DNA of 19,304 bases. Source: DATEJJ01 sp051986465. Its GTDB lineage: Bacteria > Actinomycetota > Actinomycetes > Mycobacteriales > Micromonosporaceae. Under the pieces are notes generated by a model. It was not told the DNA's origin. It saw only the letters and a program-made list of their open reading frames with translations, and did not search any database. The stretch spans positions 1 to 19,304 of the forward strand of contig JBPYFB010000198.1 of assembly GCA_051986465.1 (NCBI GenBank), given 5' to 3'. The position numbers and the translations under genes are program-made. How positions within the stretch are numbered: position 1 is the stretch's first letter; each line of letters opens with the position of its first letter. Positions 1-8,410 of the stretch are shown in pieces.

Positions 1-347
1 GGTACCGGCGCCGGGGTCACGACGACAGCGTCGCTGCGCGTGTCGACGAGGCACAGGTCGTCGGGGAGCCCGTTGCCGTCCAGGTCGTTGAGCGCGATGC
101 CGGCGCCCACCGACGAAATCCACGACCGGAACCGTTCGTAGCTCGGGTTGACCGCACGGACTGTGCGTTCGGGCAGGCCGGGCGGGAGTGCGATCGGCAG
201 TTGCGTGAAGTGGTAGCGCTGGGCGATCGCGGCGCGCGTGGCGCCGGACGCCGCGGGAAGTCTTGCGACCACAAAGACCGCGGCGGCGACCACGACGACG
301 GTGGCGGCGGGCACGATCCGCAGGAGCCGGGTGGACCATGGCGTCAC
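1..347 (-). CDS. UnbV-like FG-GAP enediyne cassette protein (E4-type), N-terminal part
   Basis: This reading frame runs off the left edge, so only the first 115 codons are present. It starts with GTG at 347-345, preceded by an AAGGGGA ribosome-binding site at 353-359 with 5-nt spacing. Residues 8-28 form one hydrophobic segment (RLLRIVPAATVVVVAAAVFV) after a short basic N-terminus, which suggests a signal anchor or signal peptide. Residues 87-98 read NDLDGNGLPDDL, a DxDGNGxxDD calcium-binding loop typical of FG-GAP/VCBS propeller repeats. Such repeats with an ASPIC/UnbV domain define UnbV, one of the proteins conserved beside enediyne PKS genes; its biochemical role is not established. The C-terminal ASPIC/UnbV region would lie outside the window, so the name rests on the loop, the anchor and the position. 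It is read divergently from the DUF1702 gene across 249 bp. Confidence 0.75.
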   Translation of the reverse strand, partial: MTPWSTRLLRIVPAATVVVVAAAVFVVARLPAASGATRAAIAQRYHFTQLPIALPPGLPERTVRAVNPSYERFRSWISSVGAGIALNDLDGNGLPDDLCLVDTRSDAVVVTPAPV

Positions 348-596
348 GAAGATCCCCTTATCGTCGGGGGCCGCGAAGTGCCGCGTTCGGATCCGGGAAA
401 CTCCGCCATCGTCTACCGTCGAGCCCTGGCCCGTCTTCTTGTCGATTGCCCTTTCCATTCACAACGGTCCACATAGATCAGCGTGACAACGTCGGCACGA
501 TCGGAGAAGACAGCGGGCTACCTGGCGGTAAACCCTGGGCAGAAGTGATGCCCCTCGAACACGACCGGGTCCGTTGTCGATGTCGGTTGGTGACAG
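348..596. promoter_or_regulatory. Divergent intergenic region, likely start of both cassette operons
   Basis: These 249 bp separate the UnbV-like gene (minus) from the DUF1702-PKSE operon (plus), so promoters for both transcripts should lie here. The part around 430-490 is less GC-rich than the flanking genes and includes CATAGAT near 470-476, which could be a -10 element for the plus strand. I do not see a well-spaced -35/-10 pair in either direction, and no clear operator repeat. Confidence 0.4.
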
Positions 597-1607
597 ATGG
601 CTGTTGGCTGGCGCGCCGTACGGCGCCGCGTCCTTACGCCCAACGTATCGGCCACAAGCCTGCGGGTACGGGGCTTCTACGAGAAGGATGTCGCAACCCG
701 GCAACTGCTGGAGGAGGTCGGCCGGACGTTCCTGGCCGGCTTTGCCGTGGCCGCCGGCGCGCGCGGATCCGTAGAGGCCGGGCCCGAACTCGAGGCCGTA
801 CCGGCGCAGTTCCGCGGTTTCGCGTACGAGGGTGCCGCGATGGCCTTCACCTTGCTGGACGCGCTTCCCGTACCCGGTCGGGGTCGGCTGGCCGAGTTCC
901 TTGCCGGTACCGGCTCCCCGCACGTGTACATGGCGTATGTCGGAGCCGGCTGGGCGCTGGCCAGGCTGCCTCGTCCACTGTGGACACGGGTGACCGTACC
1001 CGACCCGTTGCTGCGCTGGCTCGCCCTCGACGGGTACGGGTTCCATCAGGCCTACTTCCGTACGGACGCCTACGTACACCGCCAGCACCGTACGGCCGGG
1101 CCGGACCGCCCGGTCGGCGGCCCCGCCGCGTACCGGGCACGGGTGGTAGACCAGGGCGTCGGGCGCGCCCTGTGGTTTGTCTGCGGCGCGGATGTCGAGG
1201 GTGTCCTCGCGACGATCCGCGGGTTCGCACCGTCCCGCCAGAGCGACCTGTTCAGCGGCGCCGGCCTCGCGGCGACCTACGCCGGCGGCGCCGGCGAGGC
1301 CGAGTTGCAGCGGCTGCGCGGCGCGGCGGGCGAGCACCGCGCCGCACTCGCGCAGGGCAGCGCGTTCGCGGCGAAGGCACGGCTGCGGGCGGGCCTGGTT
1401 GCATCGCATACCGCGATCGCCACTGAGGTTTTCTGCGCGATGGATCCGGAGACCGCCGCCAAGGTCACCGATGATGCGCTGCCGCCCGACGCCGACCGGC
1501 CGTTCCCGGGCGGCGCGGGCGGGTCGCCGGTCGAGGCGCAGGTGCCCGCGTACGAGCGCTGGCGCCGGCGGATCGCGGACGTGTTTGCGGAGCGGACGCA
1601 GCGGTGA
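597..1607 (+). CDS. DUF1702 family enediyne cassette protein (UnbL/E3-type)
   Basis: This 336-residue protein resembles the DUF1702 family that accompanies enediyne PKS genes. Recognisable family features are an N-terminal RRRVLTPNVSATSLRVRGF segment leading into a hydrophobic helix (LLEEVGRTFLAGFAVAAGA), a central FAYEGAAMAFTLLDAL segment, the phrase YMAYVGAGWALARLPR, and GYGFHQAYF followed by a Tyr/His-rich stretch. I see no signal peptide and no catalytic motif that I recognise. The family has no confirmed biochemical function; it belongs to the conserved warhead cassette. I assign UnbL/E3 by elimination, because UnbV is the FG-GAP protein and UnbU a multispanning membrane protein, so the symbol is left blank. 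ATG 597 is the best start although its ribosome-binding site is weak. The PKSE start follows 37 bp downstream, implying one operon. Confidence 0.8.
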   Translation: MAVGWRAVRRRVLTPNVSATSLRVRGFYEKDVATRQLLEEVGRTFLAGFAVAAGARGSVEAGPELEAVPAQFRGFAYEGAAMAFTLLDALPVPGRGRLAEFLAGTGSPHVYMAYVGAGWALARLPRPLWTRVTVPDPLLRWLALDGYGFHQAYFRTDAYVHRQHRTAGPDRPVGGPAAYRARVVDQGVGRALWFVCGADVEGVLATIRGFAPSRQSDLFSGAGLAATYAGGAGEAELQRLRGAAGEHRAALAQGSAFAAKARLRAGLVASHTAIATEVFCAMDPETAAKVTDDALPPDADRPFPGGAGGSPVEAQVPAYERWRRRIADVFAERTQR

Positions 1608-1644
1608 CCGGCGGGAGGGTTCCCGCGGAGAGGCGGACGGCAGC

Positions 1645-4600
1645 ATGACGAGGATCGCCATCGTCGGCATGGCATGCCGGTACCCCGACGCGGCCTCACC
1701 GGAGCAACTGTGGGAGAACGTGCTCGCCGGCCGGCGCGCCTTCCGCCGCCTGCCCGACGTGCGGATGCGCCTGGCCGACTACTGGGACCCGGATCCGTCC
1801 ACACCGGACCGCTTCTACGCCGATACGGCGGCGGTGCTCGAGGGGTACGAGTTCGACCGGGTGGCGTACCGGGTGGCCGGCAGCACGTACCGCTCCACCG
1901 ATCTGACCCACTGGCTCGCGCTGGATACGGCCGCGCGGGCGCTGGCCGACGCGGGCCACCCGGCGGCCGACGGGCTGCCGCGCGAGCGTACCGGCGTCGT
2001 GGTCGGCAACACGCTCACCGGCGAGTTCACCCGCGCCCATCAGTTGCGGCTGCGGTGGCCGTACGTGCGCCGCACGCTCGCCGGCGCGCTGCGCGAGGAG
2101 GGTTGGGGCGACGACCGGCTCGCCCCGTTCCTCAGCGCGCTCGAAGCGAAATACAAGCAGCCGTTTCCCGCTGTCGACGAGGATACGCTCGCGGGTGGGC
2201 TGTCCAACACCATCGCCGGGCGCATCTGCAACCACTTCGATCTCGGCGGCGGTGGGTACACAGTGGACGGTGCCTGCTCGTCGTCGCTGCTGTCGGTCAT
2301 CACCGCGGCCCGCGCACTGGCAGACGACGAGCTCGACGTCGCGGTGGCCGGCGGCGTCGACCTGTCCATCGACCCGTTCGAGATGATCGGCTTCGCCAAG
2401 ACCGGTGCCCTGGCCCGGCACGAGATGCGGGTGTACGACCGGCGGTCCAACGGGTTCTGGCCGGGTGAGGGGGCCGGAATGGTCGTCCTCATGCGCGAGG
2501 AGGACGCCCGGGCGCAGGGGTGCCGGGTGTACGCCGCGATCACCGGGTGGGGCGTGTCGTCGGACGGCCGCGGCGGCATCACCCGCCCGGAGCTTGCGGG
2601 CTACCGGCTCGCGCTGCGCCGGGCGTACGCGCGGGTCGGGTACGGCGTCGAGACCGTGGGCCTGTTCGAGGGGCACGGCACCGGAACGGCGGTCGGTGAC
2701 GCCAACGAACTGCGCGCGCTGTCGAGCGTGCGCCGTGACGCCGATCCGGGCGCGCCGCTCGCGGCGATCGGCACCATCAAGGCGATGATCGGCCATACCA
2801 AGGCCGCGGCTGGCGTCGCCGGCCTCATCAAGGCGACGCTCGCCACCTACCACGGCGTGCTGCCGCCGACGGTCGGGTGCGTGGATCCGCACCCGGAGCT
2901 CACCGCGCCCGGCGCGGCGCTGCGGGTACTCGACAACGCCGAGGAGTGGCCGGACGGCGCGCCGGTGCGGGCCGGGGTCAGCGCCATGGGCTTCGGTGGC
3001 ATCAACACCCACGTCGCCCTGGAGGCAAGCGGCCCACGGGCGCGGGCCGAGGCCGGGCGTACCACCGTCATCGCCGGCACCCGGCAGGACGCCGAAGTGC
3101 TGCTCGTCGACGCCGACACCGCCGTCGCCCTGGCCGAGCGGCTGGCCCTGCTCGCCGACGCCGCGGCGCACCTGTCGTACGCCCAACTGACGGACCTCGC
3201 CGTCGCCCTGCGGGCAGAGCTGCGCGAGCGGGCGTTCCGGGCCGCGGTGGTGGCCGATGTGCCACAGGCCGCCGCACAGTCGTTGCGGTACGCGGCCGAT
3301 CAGCTTCGCGAAGGTACGACGCGACTGCTCGACGAAGGCCGCCGCGTGTTCGCCGGCCGGGTCGGCGGCCCGGCGCGCATCGGGCTGCTCTTCCCCGGGC
3401 AGGGATCGGGCAGCGGTACCAGCGGTGGCGCCCTGAGCCGGCGTTTCCCGCAGGCGGCCGAGGTGTTCCGGTACGCCCGACTGCCGGTGGGCGCGGACAC
3501 CGTCGCCACCGCGGTCGCGCAACCGCGTATCGCCGCCGGCTCGGTGGCGGGCCTGTGCGCGCTGGCGGCGCTCGGGGTGGACGGCCACGTCGCGGTGGGC
3601 CACAGCCTCGGTGAGCTGACGGCCCTGCACTGGGCGGGCGCGATGGACGCCAAGACGCTGTTGCGCATCGCCCGCGTCCGCGGCGAGGCGATGACCCGGC
3701 ACAGCGCACCCGGAGCGATGGCGTCGCTCGGCGCGCCGGTCGCTGCCGTTGCGGCGCTGTTGACCGATGAGCCGGTCGTCGTGGCCGGGCACAACGGTCC
3801 CCGGCAGACGGTCGTGGCGGGTCCGGCCGAGGCGGTCGACCGGGTCTGCGCGCGGGCGGGCGCCGCCGGTATCGGGTGCAACCGGCTGCCGGTGTCGCAC
3901 GCGTTCCATTCGCCGCTGGTGGCCCCGTCGGCGGCGCATCTGGCAGAAGCGCTTGCGGAGGAGCGGTTCACCGCCGTATCGCGTCCCGTGCTGTCCACGG
4001 TCACCGGCGAGCCCCTCGACCCCGGTACCGACGTGGTGGAGCTGCTGCGCCGTCAGGTCACCGCGCCCGTGCTCTTCGCCGAGGCCGTGGCTCAGGCCGC
4101 GGCGCGGGTCGACCTGTTCATCGAGGTCGGCCCCGGCCACGTACTGACCGGCCTGGCCCGCGAGATCACTGACGTGCCGTGCCTGGCCATGGATACCGAC
4201 AGCGGCTCGCTCGCCGGCTTCCTCGCCGCCGTCGGGGCCGCGTACGTCGCGGGCGCACCGGTCGACCACGCCGCACTGTTCGAGGGCCGGCTGAGCCGCC
4301 CGCTGCCCGCGGGCGCGCCCTCCTTCCTGTCCAGCCCGTGCGAGGCCGCCCCCATCGTGGATCTCGCCGGGCCGGCGGCGGAGGTGGACGCGCCCGGCCA
4401 ACCGGCCACGGCCACCCGCGCCGACGAGTCCACAGTGGACCTGCTGTGCCGCCTCGCCGCCGAACGCGCCGAGCTGCCCGCCGACTCGATCGGTCCGGAC
4501 AGCCGGCTCCTCGACGAGTTGCACCTCAGTTCCATCACGGTCGCAAGCCTCATGGACCAGGCCGCCCGCGAGCTCGGACTGGCCGGGCTCGCCGCGCCCA

Positions 4601-7422
4601 CGGCGTTCGCCACCGCCACCATCCGGGAGCTGGCCGACGCCCTCGACGCGCTGGCCGCCACAGACCGGCCCGATGACCACGGGCGCCAGCCGGTGACCGG
4701 AGCCGCGGACTGGACCCGCGCATTCGTCGTGGAACTGGACGCCGTGCCCGTACCGGATCGGGGTGCGCGCGAAGCCGACGCGGCCTGGCTGGCGGTCGGC
4801 GGCGCAGACGACGACCTGACCGCACCGCTGCGGCGGGCGCTGGACTCGGCCGGCCTGGGCGAGGGCGTGCTCGTCTGCCTTCCCGAGGCGGGCACGGTCG
4901 ACGACGTCCTGCCCGCGCTGGAGGCGGCGAAGATCGCCGCGGGCCGGGGGGCGGGGCGGTTCGTGGTGACGCAGTGCGGCGCCGGGGCGGCGGCGCTCGC
5001 GCGCACGCTCCGGCTGGAGGCGCCCGGCGTGCGTACCACCGTGGTCCACCTGCCCGACGGGTACGACGTGACTCGGGCGGTGGCCGCCACGGTCGCGGAG
5101 GTCGCGGCCACCACCGCCTTCACCGAGGCGCACTACGACCGCGACTGGGTGCGGTACGTCCCCACGATGCGTGCCCTGCCGCCGCTGCGCGCGCCCGAGG
5201 CGCCGCTGCTCGGCGCCGGCGACGTGATGCTCGTGACCGGTGGCGGCAAAGGCATCACCGCCGAGTGCGCCCGCGCCCTCGCGGCCGGCTCCGGGGCGGC
5301 CGTGGCGATCATCGGACGCTCGGCTCCCGACAACGACACCGAGCTGGCCGCGAACCTCGACCGCCTGCGCGCGGCCGGCCTACGCACCTGCTACCGCCGT
5401 GCGGACGTGACCGACCCGGCGGCGGTGACCGCCGCGATCGCCGAGCTGCGCGCCGAGTTGGGCCCGGTGAGCGTTGTCCTGCACGGCGCCGGTCGCAACC
5501 AGCCCGCGACGATCGGCGCCCTTGACCGCGACGCCATGCGCGGCGCGTACGACACGAAGGTCGCCGGCCTCGACATCGTCCTGGCCGCGCTGGACCCCGA
5601 CCGGATCCGCATGCTCATCACGTTCGGCAGCATCATCGGGCGTACCGGCCTGCGCGGGGAAGCCCACTACGCCACCGCCAACGATTGGCTCGCCGAGCGC
5701 ACCGCCGGCTACGCCGCCCGGCATCCGCACTGGCGCTGCCTGTGCGTGGAATGGTCGGTCTGGTCCGGGGTAGGGATGGGCGAGCGGCTGGCGGTGGTGG
5801 AGTCGCTGGCGCGAGAGGGCGTCACCCCGCTGACGGTGGAGCACGGCGTGGACGCACTGCGCGCGCTGCTCGCCGATCCAGCGACCCCTACGGTCGCGGT
5901 GGTGGCCGGGCGGCTGCCGGACATCGACACGGTCCGGGTGGAGCGTCCAGCACTGCCGTTGCTGCGCTTCCTCGAACGCCCGCTCGTTCGGGTGCACGGC
6001 GTTGAGCTGGTGTCCGAGGTGCGCCTGTCGGCCGGCGCGGACCCGTACCTCAGCGACCACGAGTTCGACGGCAACCTGCTGTTCCCGGCGGTGCTGGGGC
6101 TCGAGGCGATGGCCCAGGTGGCCGCCGCGACGCTCGGCCGCCGCGACGTACCGGCACTTGTCGACGTGGCGTTCGCCCGGCCGGTCGTCGTGCCGAAGGA
6201 CGCCGACCTGAGCATCCGGGTCGCCGCCACGGTAACCGGCCCAGGCCGCGTCGCGGTCTGCGTGCGCAGTGCGGAGACCGGCTACGCGGTGGACCATTTC
6301 CGGGCCACCGCCGTGTACGGCGCGGCCGCCGACCCGCGGGACCCCGCCCGGTACCCGGATCCGCCGCAGAGCGGGCTCCCGCTGGTGGCGCTGGACCCCA
6401 TGACGCAGCTGTACGGCACCGTCATGTTCCAGGGCAAGCGCTTCCACCGCCTGCTGCGCTACCGGCGCGCGGACGCCCGGCACGTGGACGCGGATATCGC
6501 CGTGGACGGGCGATCGCCATGGTTCGGGCCGTTCCTGCCGGCGGATCTGCTGCTGGGTGACCCGGGGATGCGCGACGCTCTCATGCACGGCAACCAGGTG
6601 TGCGTCCCCGACGCGACGTTACTGCCCATCGGCGTGGCGAGCGTCGAGCCGTACGGCCTCCCCGACGGCGAACCGGAGATCTCGTACACCGCTGTCGAAC
6701 GCGAGCAGTACGGCAACGAGTACGTGTACGACATCGTCGCCCGTACGAACTCCGGTGCAATCGTGGAGCGCTGGCGTGGCCTGCGGCTGCGGGCCGTACG
6801 CACCCCGGGTCCCGCGCGGGCATGGGTGGCGCCGCTGCTGGGTCCGTACCTGGAGCGGGCGGTCGGGGCCGGGCTCGGCGCCGACATCGCGGTCAACGTC
6901 GAACCCGACGGTGACGGCGAGCGCCGGACGCATACGGCGCTGGGCCTTGCCCGGTGCCTGGGCCACCCGTGCGTCGTGCGCTACCGCCCGGACGGGCGGC
7001 CGGAGGTCGACGGGTACGCCGTGTCATCCGCACACGGCGCCGGGCTCACCTTCTCCGTAGCCGCCCACGGCACTGTGACGTGTGACGTCCAGCCCGTCGC
7101 TGCCCGCGGCGACGCGTGGCCGGGCCTGTTGGGCGGCGGGTACGCCGTCGCGGGCGAGGTGGCCGCCTGCACCGGCGAGCCGGCGGATACGGCGGCCACC
7201 CGGGTCTGGTGCGCCATCGAGTGCCTGCGCAAGGCCGGCGCGTCCACCGCGGTGCCGCTGACGCTGGACGCCGCCGATCCGGGTGGCGACTGGGTGTCCC
7301 TGCGCGCCGGCGACCTGCGCATCGCGACGTACCCGGCGCGGCTGACCGGGCGGGCCGAGACGGTCGTGTTCGCCATCCTGGCCGCGCGACCAGGCCCGGG
7401 TACCGACGAGGGGAGGCGATGA
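1645..7422 (+). CDS. pksE: Iterative enediyne polyketide synthase (PKSE)
   Basis: This 1925-residue enzyme has the domain order unique to enediyne synthases. KS: residues 1 to about 450, with nucleophile C211 in DGACSSSL and histidines H344 (EGHGTGT) and H384 (IGHTKAAAG). AT: from about 579, with S654 in GHSLGE and H755 in HAFHSP. ACP: about 925-1000, with phosphopantetheine serine probably S963 in LHLSSI. KR: about 1190-1430, TGGGKGI at 1198-1204, with S1329, Y1342 and N1346. DH: about 1450-1700, with H1472 and D1644. A C-terminal built-in phosphopantetheinyl transferase spans about 1770-1925, with D1814 and the WxxxECLRK motif at 1855-1863. All catalytic residues look intact. The family builds a polyene iteratively in the cytoplasm, released by the adjacent thioesterase. 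ATG 1645 is chosen because the KS begins at once (MTRIAIVGMACRYP), behind GGAGAGG at 1627-1633. Leu1659 is a TTA codon. The length is typical of PKSEs such as CalE8. Confidence 0.97.
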   Translation: MTRIAIVGMACRYPDAASPEQLWENVLAGRRAFRRLPDVRMRLADYWDPDPSTPDRFYADTAAVLEGYEFDRVAYRVAGSTYRSTDLTHWLALDTAARALADAGHPAADGLPRERTGVVVGNTLTGEFTRAHQLRLRWPYVRRTLAGALREEGWGDDRLAPFLSALEAKYKQPFPAVDEDTLAGGLSNTIAGRICNHFDLGGGGYTVDGACSSSLLSVITAARALADDELDVAVAGGVDLSIDPFEMIGFAKTGALARHEMRVYDRRSNGFWPGEGAGMVVLMREEDARAQGCRVYAAITGWGVSSDGRGGITRPELAGYRLALRRAYARVGYGVETVGLFEGHGTGTAVGDANELRALSSVRRDADPGAPLAAIGTIKAMIGHTKAAAGVAGLIKATLATYHGVLPPTVGCVDPHPELTAPGAALRVLDNAEEWPDGAPVRAGVSAMGFGGINTHVALEASGPRARAEAGRTTVIAGTRQDAEVLLVDADTAVALAERLALLADAAAHLSYAQLTDLAVALRAELRERAFRAAVVADVPQAAAQSLRYAADQLREGTTRLLDEGRRVFAGRVGGPARIGLLFPGQGSGSGTSGGALSRRFPQAAEVFRYARLPVGADTVATAVAQPRIAAGSVAGLCALAALGVDGHVAVGHSLGELTALHWAGAMDAKTLLRIARVRGEAMTRHSAPGAMASLGAPVAAVAALLTDEPVVVAGHNGPRQTVVAGPAEAVDRVCARAGAAGIGCNRLPVSHAFHSPLVAPSAAHLAEALAEERFTAVSRPVLSTVTGEPLDPGTDVVELLRRQVTAPVLFAEAVAQAAARVDLFIEVGPGHVLTGLAREITDVPCLAMDTDSGSLAGFLAAVGAAYVAGAPVDHAALFEGRLSRPLPAGAPSFLSSPCEAAPIVDLAGPAAEVDAPGQPATATRADESTVDLLCRLAAERAELPADSIGPDSRLLDELHLSSITVASLMDQAARELGLAGLAAPTAFATATIRELADALDALAATDRPDDHGRQPVTGAADWTRAFVVELDAVPVPDRGAREADAAWLAVGGADDDLTAPLRRALDSAGLGEGVLVCLPEAGTVDDVLPALEAAKIAAGRGAGRFVVTQCGAGAAALARTLRLEAPGVRTTVVHLPDGYDVTRAVAATVAEVAATTAFTEAHYDRDWVRYVPTMRALPPLRAPEAPLLGAGDVMLVTGGGKGITAECARALAAGSGAAVAIIGRSAPDNDTELAANLDRLRAAGLRTCYRRADVTDPAAVTAAIAELRAELGPVSVVLHGAGRNQPATIGALDRDAMRGAYDTKVAGLDIVLAALDPDRIRMLITFGSIIGRTGLRGEAHYATANDWLAERTAGYAARHPHWRCLCVEWSVWSGVGMGERLAVVESLAREGVTPLTVEHGVDALRALLADPATPTVAVVAGRLPDIDTVRVERPALPLLRFLERPLVRVHGVELVSEVRLSAGADPYLSDHEFDGNLLFPAVLGLEAMAQVAAATLGRRDVPALVDVAFARPVVVPKDADLSIRVAATVTGPGRVAVCVRSAETGYAVDHFRATAVYGAAADPRDPARYPDPPQSGLPLVALDPMTQLYGTVMFQGKRFHRLLRYRRADARHVDADIAVDGRSPWFGPFLPADLLLGDPGMRDALMHGNQVCVPDATLLPIGVASVEPYGLPDGEPEISYTAVEREQYGNEYVYDIVARTNSGAIVERWRGLRLRAVRTPGPARAWVAPLLGPYLERAVGAGLGADIAVNVEPDGDGERRTHTALGLARCLGHPCVVRYRPDGRPEVDGYAVSSAHGAGLTFSVAAHGTVTCDVQPVAARGDAWPGLLGGGYAVAGEVAACTGEPADTAATRVWCAIECLRKAGASTAVPLTLDAADPGGDWVSLRAGDLRIATYPARLTGRAETVVFAILAARPGPGTDEGRR

Positions 7423-7874
7423 CAGTGGCGGACTACTACGAGTACCGGCACGTGGTCGGGTTCGAGGAGACCAACCTCGTCGGCAACGTGTACTACGTGA
7501 ACTATCTGCGGTGGCAGGGCCGGTGCCGGGAGATGTTCCTGCGGGAGCGGGCGCCGGGCGTACTGGCTCTGCTGGGCGCGGACCTGAAGCTGTTCACACT
7601 CCACGTGGACTGCGATTTCCTGGCCGAGCTGGGCGCGTTCGACGAGCTGTCCATCCGCATGCGGCTGATCGACCTGACGCAGACCCAGCTCGAGTTCGGG
7701 TTCGACTACCACCGGTTGGCCGACGCGACCGACCAGCTTGTGGCCCGCGGCCGCCAGCGGGTCGCATGCATGCGCGGCCCGAACACCCGCACCGTACCGG
7801 CCGCCGTGCCGGAGGAATTGCTACGGGCGCTGGCTCCCTATGCGTCGGACGCACGCGACCAGAGGCCGGCGTGA
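7419..7874 (+). CDS. Enediyne hotdog-fold thioesterase (TEBC/E10, CalE7-type)
   Basis: This 151-residue single hotdog-domain thioesterase follows the PKSE in the usual order. It hydrolyses the ACP-bound polyene and releases the linear product, a heptaene or polyenone in characterised systems. The helix-entry segment FEETNLVGNVYYVNYLRWQG is the hallmark of the family. N19, Y29 and R37 fall at the positions I recall being implicated in CalE7 catalysis. A second landmark is LHVDCDFLAELGAFDELSIR in the central strand region. Its ATG overlaps the PKSE stop as ATGA (7419-7422), with GAGGGG just upstream, so translation is probably coupled and the two proteins made together. The length fits the family. 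Confidence 0.95.
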   Translation: MTVADYYEYRHVVGFEETNLVGNVYYVNYLRWQGRCREMFLRERAPGVLALLGADLKLFTLHVDCDFLAELGAFDELSIRMRLIDLTQTQLEFGFDYHRLADATDQLVARGRQRVACMRGPNTRTVPAAVPEELLRALAPYASDARDQRPA

Positions 7875-8410
7875 GCGTCGATGGCCGGGGTCCCGCCCCG
7901 CCGGTGAGCGCCGAGGTGCCCAACCCGGTCACCCTGCGGTCATTGCTGGGCACGTTCGCGACGGGCGTCGCCGTGATCACCGTCGGCGGCCCATCTCCAC
8001 GCGGTATGACCGCGAACTCGTTCACGTCGGTCTCCCTCGACCCGCCGCTCGTGCTCGCGTGCGTCGAACGTACGGCGCGGATGAATGCCGCGCTGTGCAC
8101 TGCGGGCGCGTTCGGGGTCTCCGTACTCGCGTCGGACCAGGAGCCGGTCGCGCGCTACTTCGCCGACCGCCGCCGCCCCAGTGGTGCGGCCCAGTTCGCT
8201 GCCGTGAAGTGGATTGCCGGTGACCGTACCGGTGCGCCACTGCTGCTGGGTGCGCTCACCTGGTTCGAGTGTCGGCTCTGGCGGGCCTATGACGGGGGCG
8301 ACCACAGCATCTTCGTCGGCCGGCTGCTGTCGGCCGAGCGGGTGCCGCATGGCGGTGCGGGGGAGAGCCCGTTGGTGTTCCACCGCGGCGGGTTCAGCCA
8401 GTTGGGCTGA
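7871..8410 (+). CDS. Flavin reductase of a two-component monooxygenase (E6-type)
   Basis: This 179-residue protein belongs to the HpaC-like flavin reductase family, which uses NAD(P)H to make reduced FAD or FMN for a partner monooxygenase. Diagnostic segments are LLGTFATGVAVITVGG, GMTANSFTSVSLDPPLVLAC (flavin binding), the FGVSVL strand and the C-terminal HSIFVGRLLSAE followed by PLVFHRGGFSQL. SgcE6 of the C-1027 cluster, which supplies the monooxygenase SgcC, is the closest analogue I know in an enediyne setting. The GTG start overlaps the thioesterase stop as GTGA (7871-7874), which makes it part of the PKSE operon. A residue before the first conserved block (M or V around 12) could also initiate. 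No partner monooxygenase lies in the window. The last 124 bp overlap the convergent AraC-type gene. Confidence 0.9.
   Translation: MSVDGRGPAPPVSAEVPNPVTLRSLLGTFATGVAVITVGGPSPRGMTANSFTSVSLDPPLVLACVERTARMNAALCTAGAFGVSVLASDQEPVARYFADRRRPSGAAQFAAVKWIAGDRTGAPLLLGALTWFECRLWRAYDGGDHSIFVGRLLSAERVPHGGAGESPLVFHRGGFSQLG

Noticed and set aside
1177..1644. Upstream extension of the PKSE frame
   Set aside because: It overlaps the DUF1702 gene in another frame and gives an Arg/Ser-rich translation; the KS motif begins exactly at ATG 1645.
459..1670. Minus-strand open frame of about 400 codons opposite the DUF1702 gene
   Set aside because: The plus-strand frame has a recognisable conserved family; the antisense frame shows only Arg/Gly/Pro-rich composition.
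1696..5133. Very long open frame (about 1145 codons) on the minus strand opposite the PKSE
   Set aside because: It is antisense to the KS, AT and ACP domains, its translation is low-complexity Gly/Arg/Val-rich without motifs, and high-GC codon bias produces such frames routinely.
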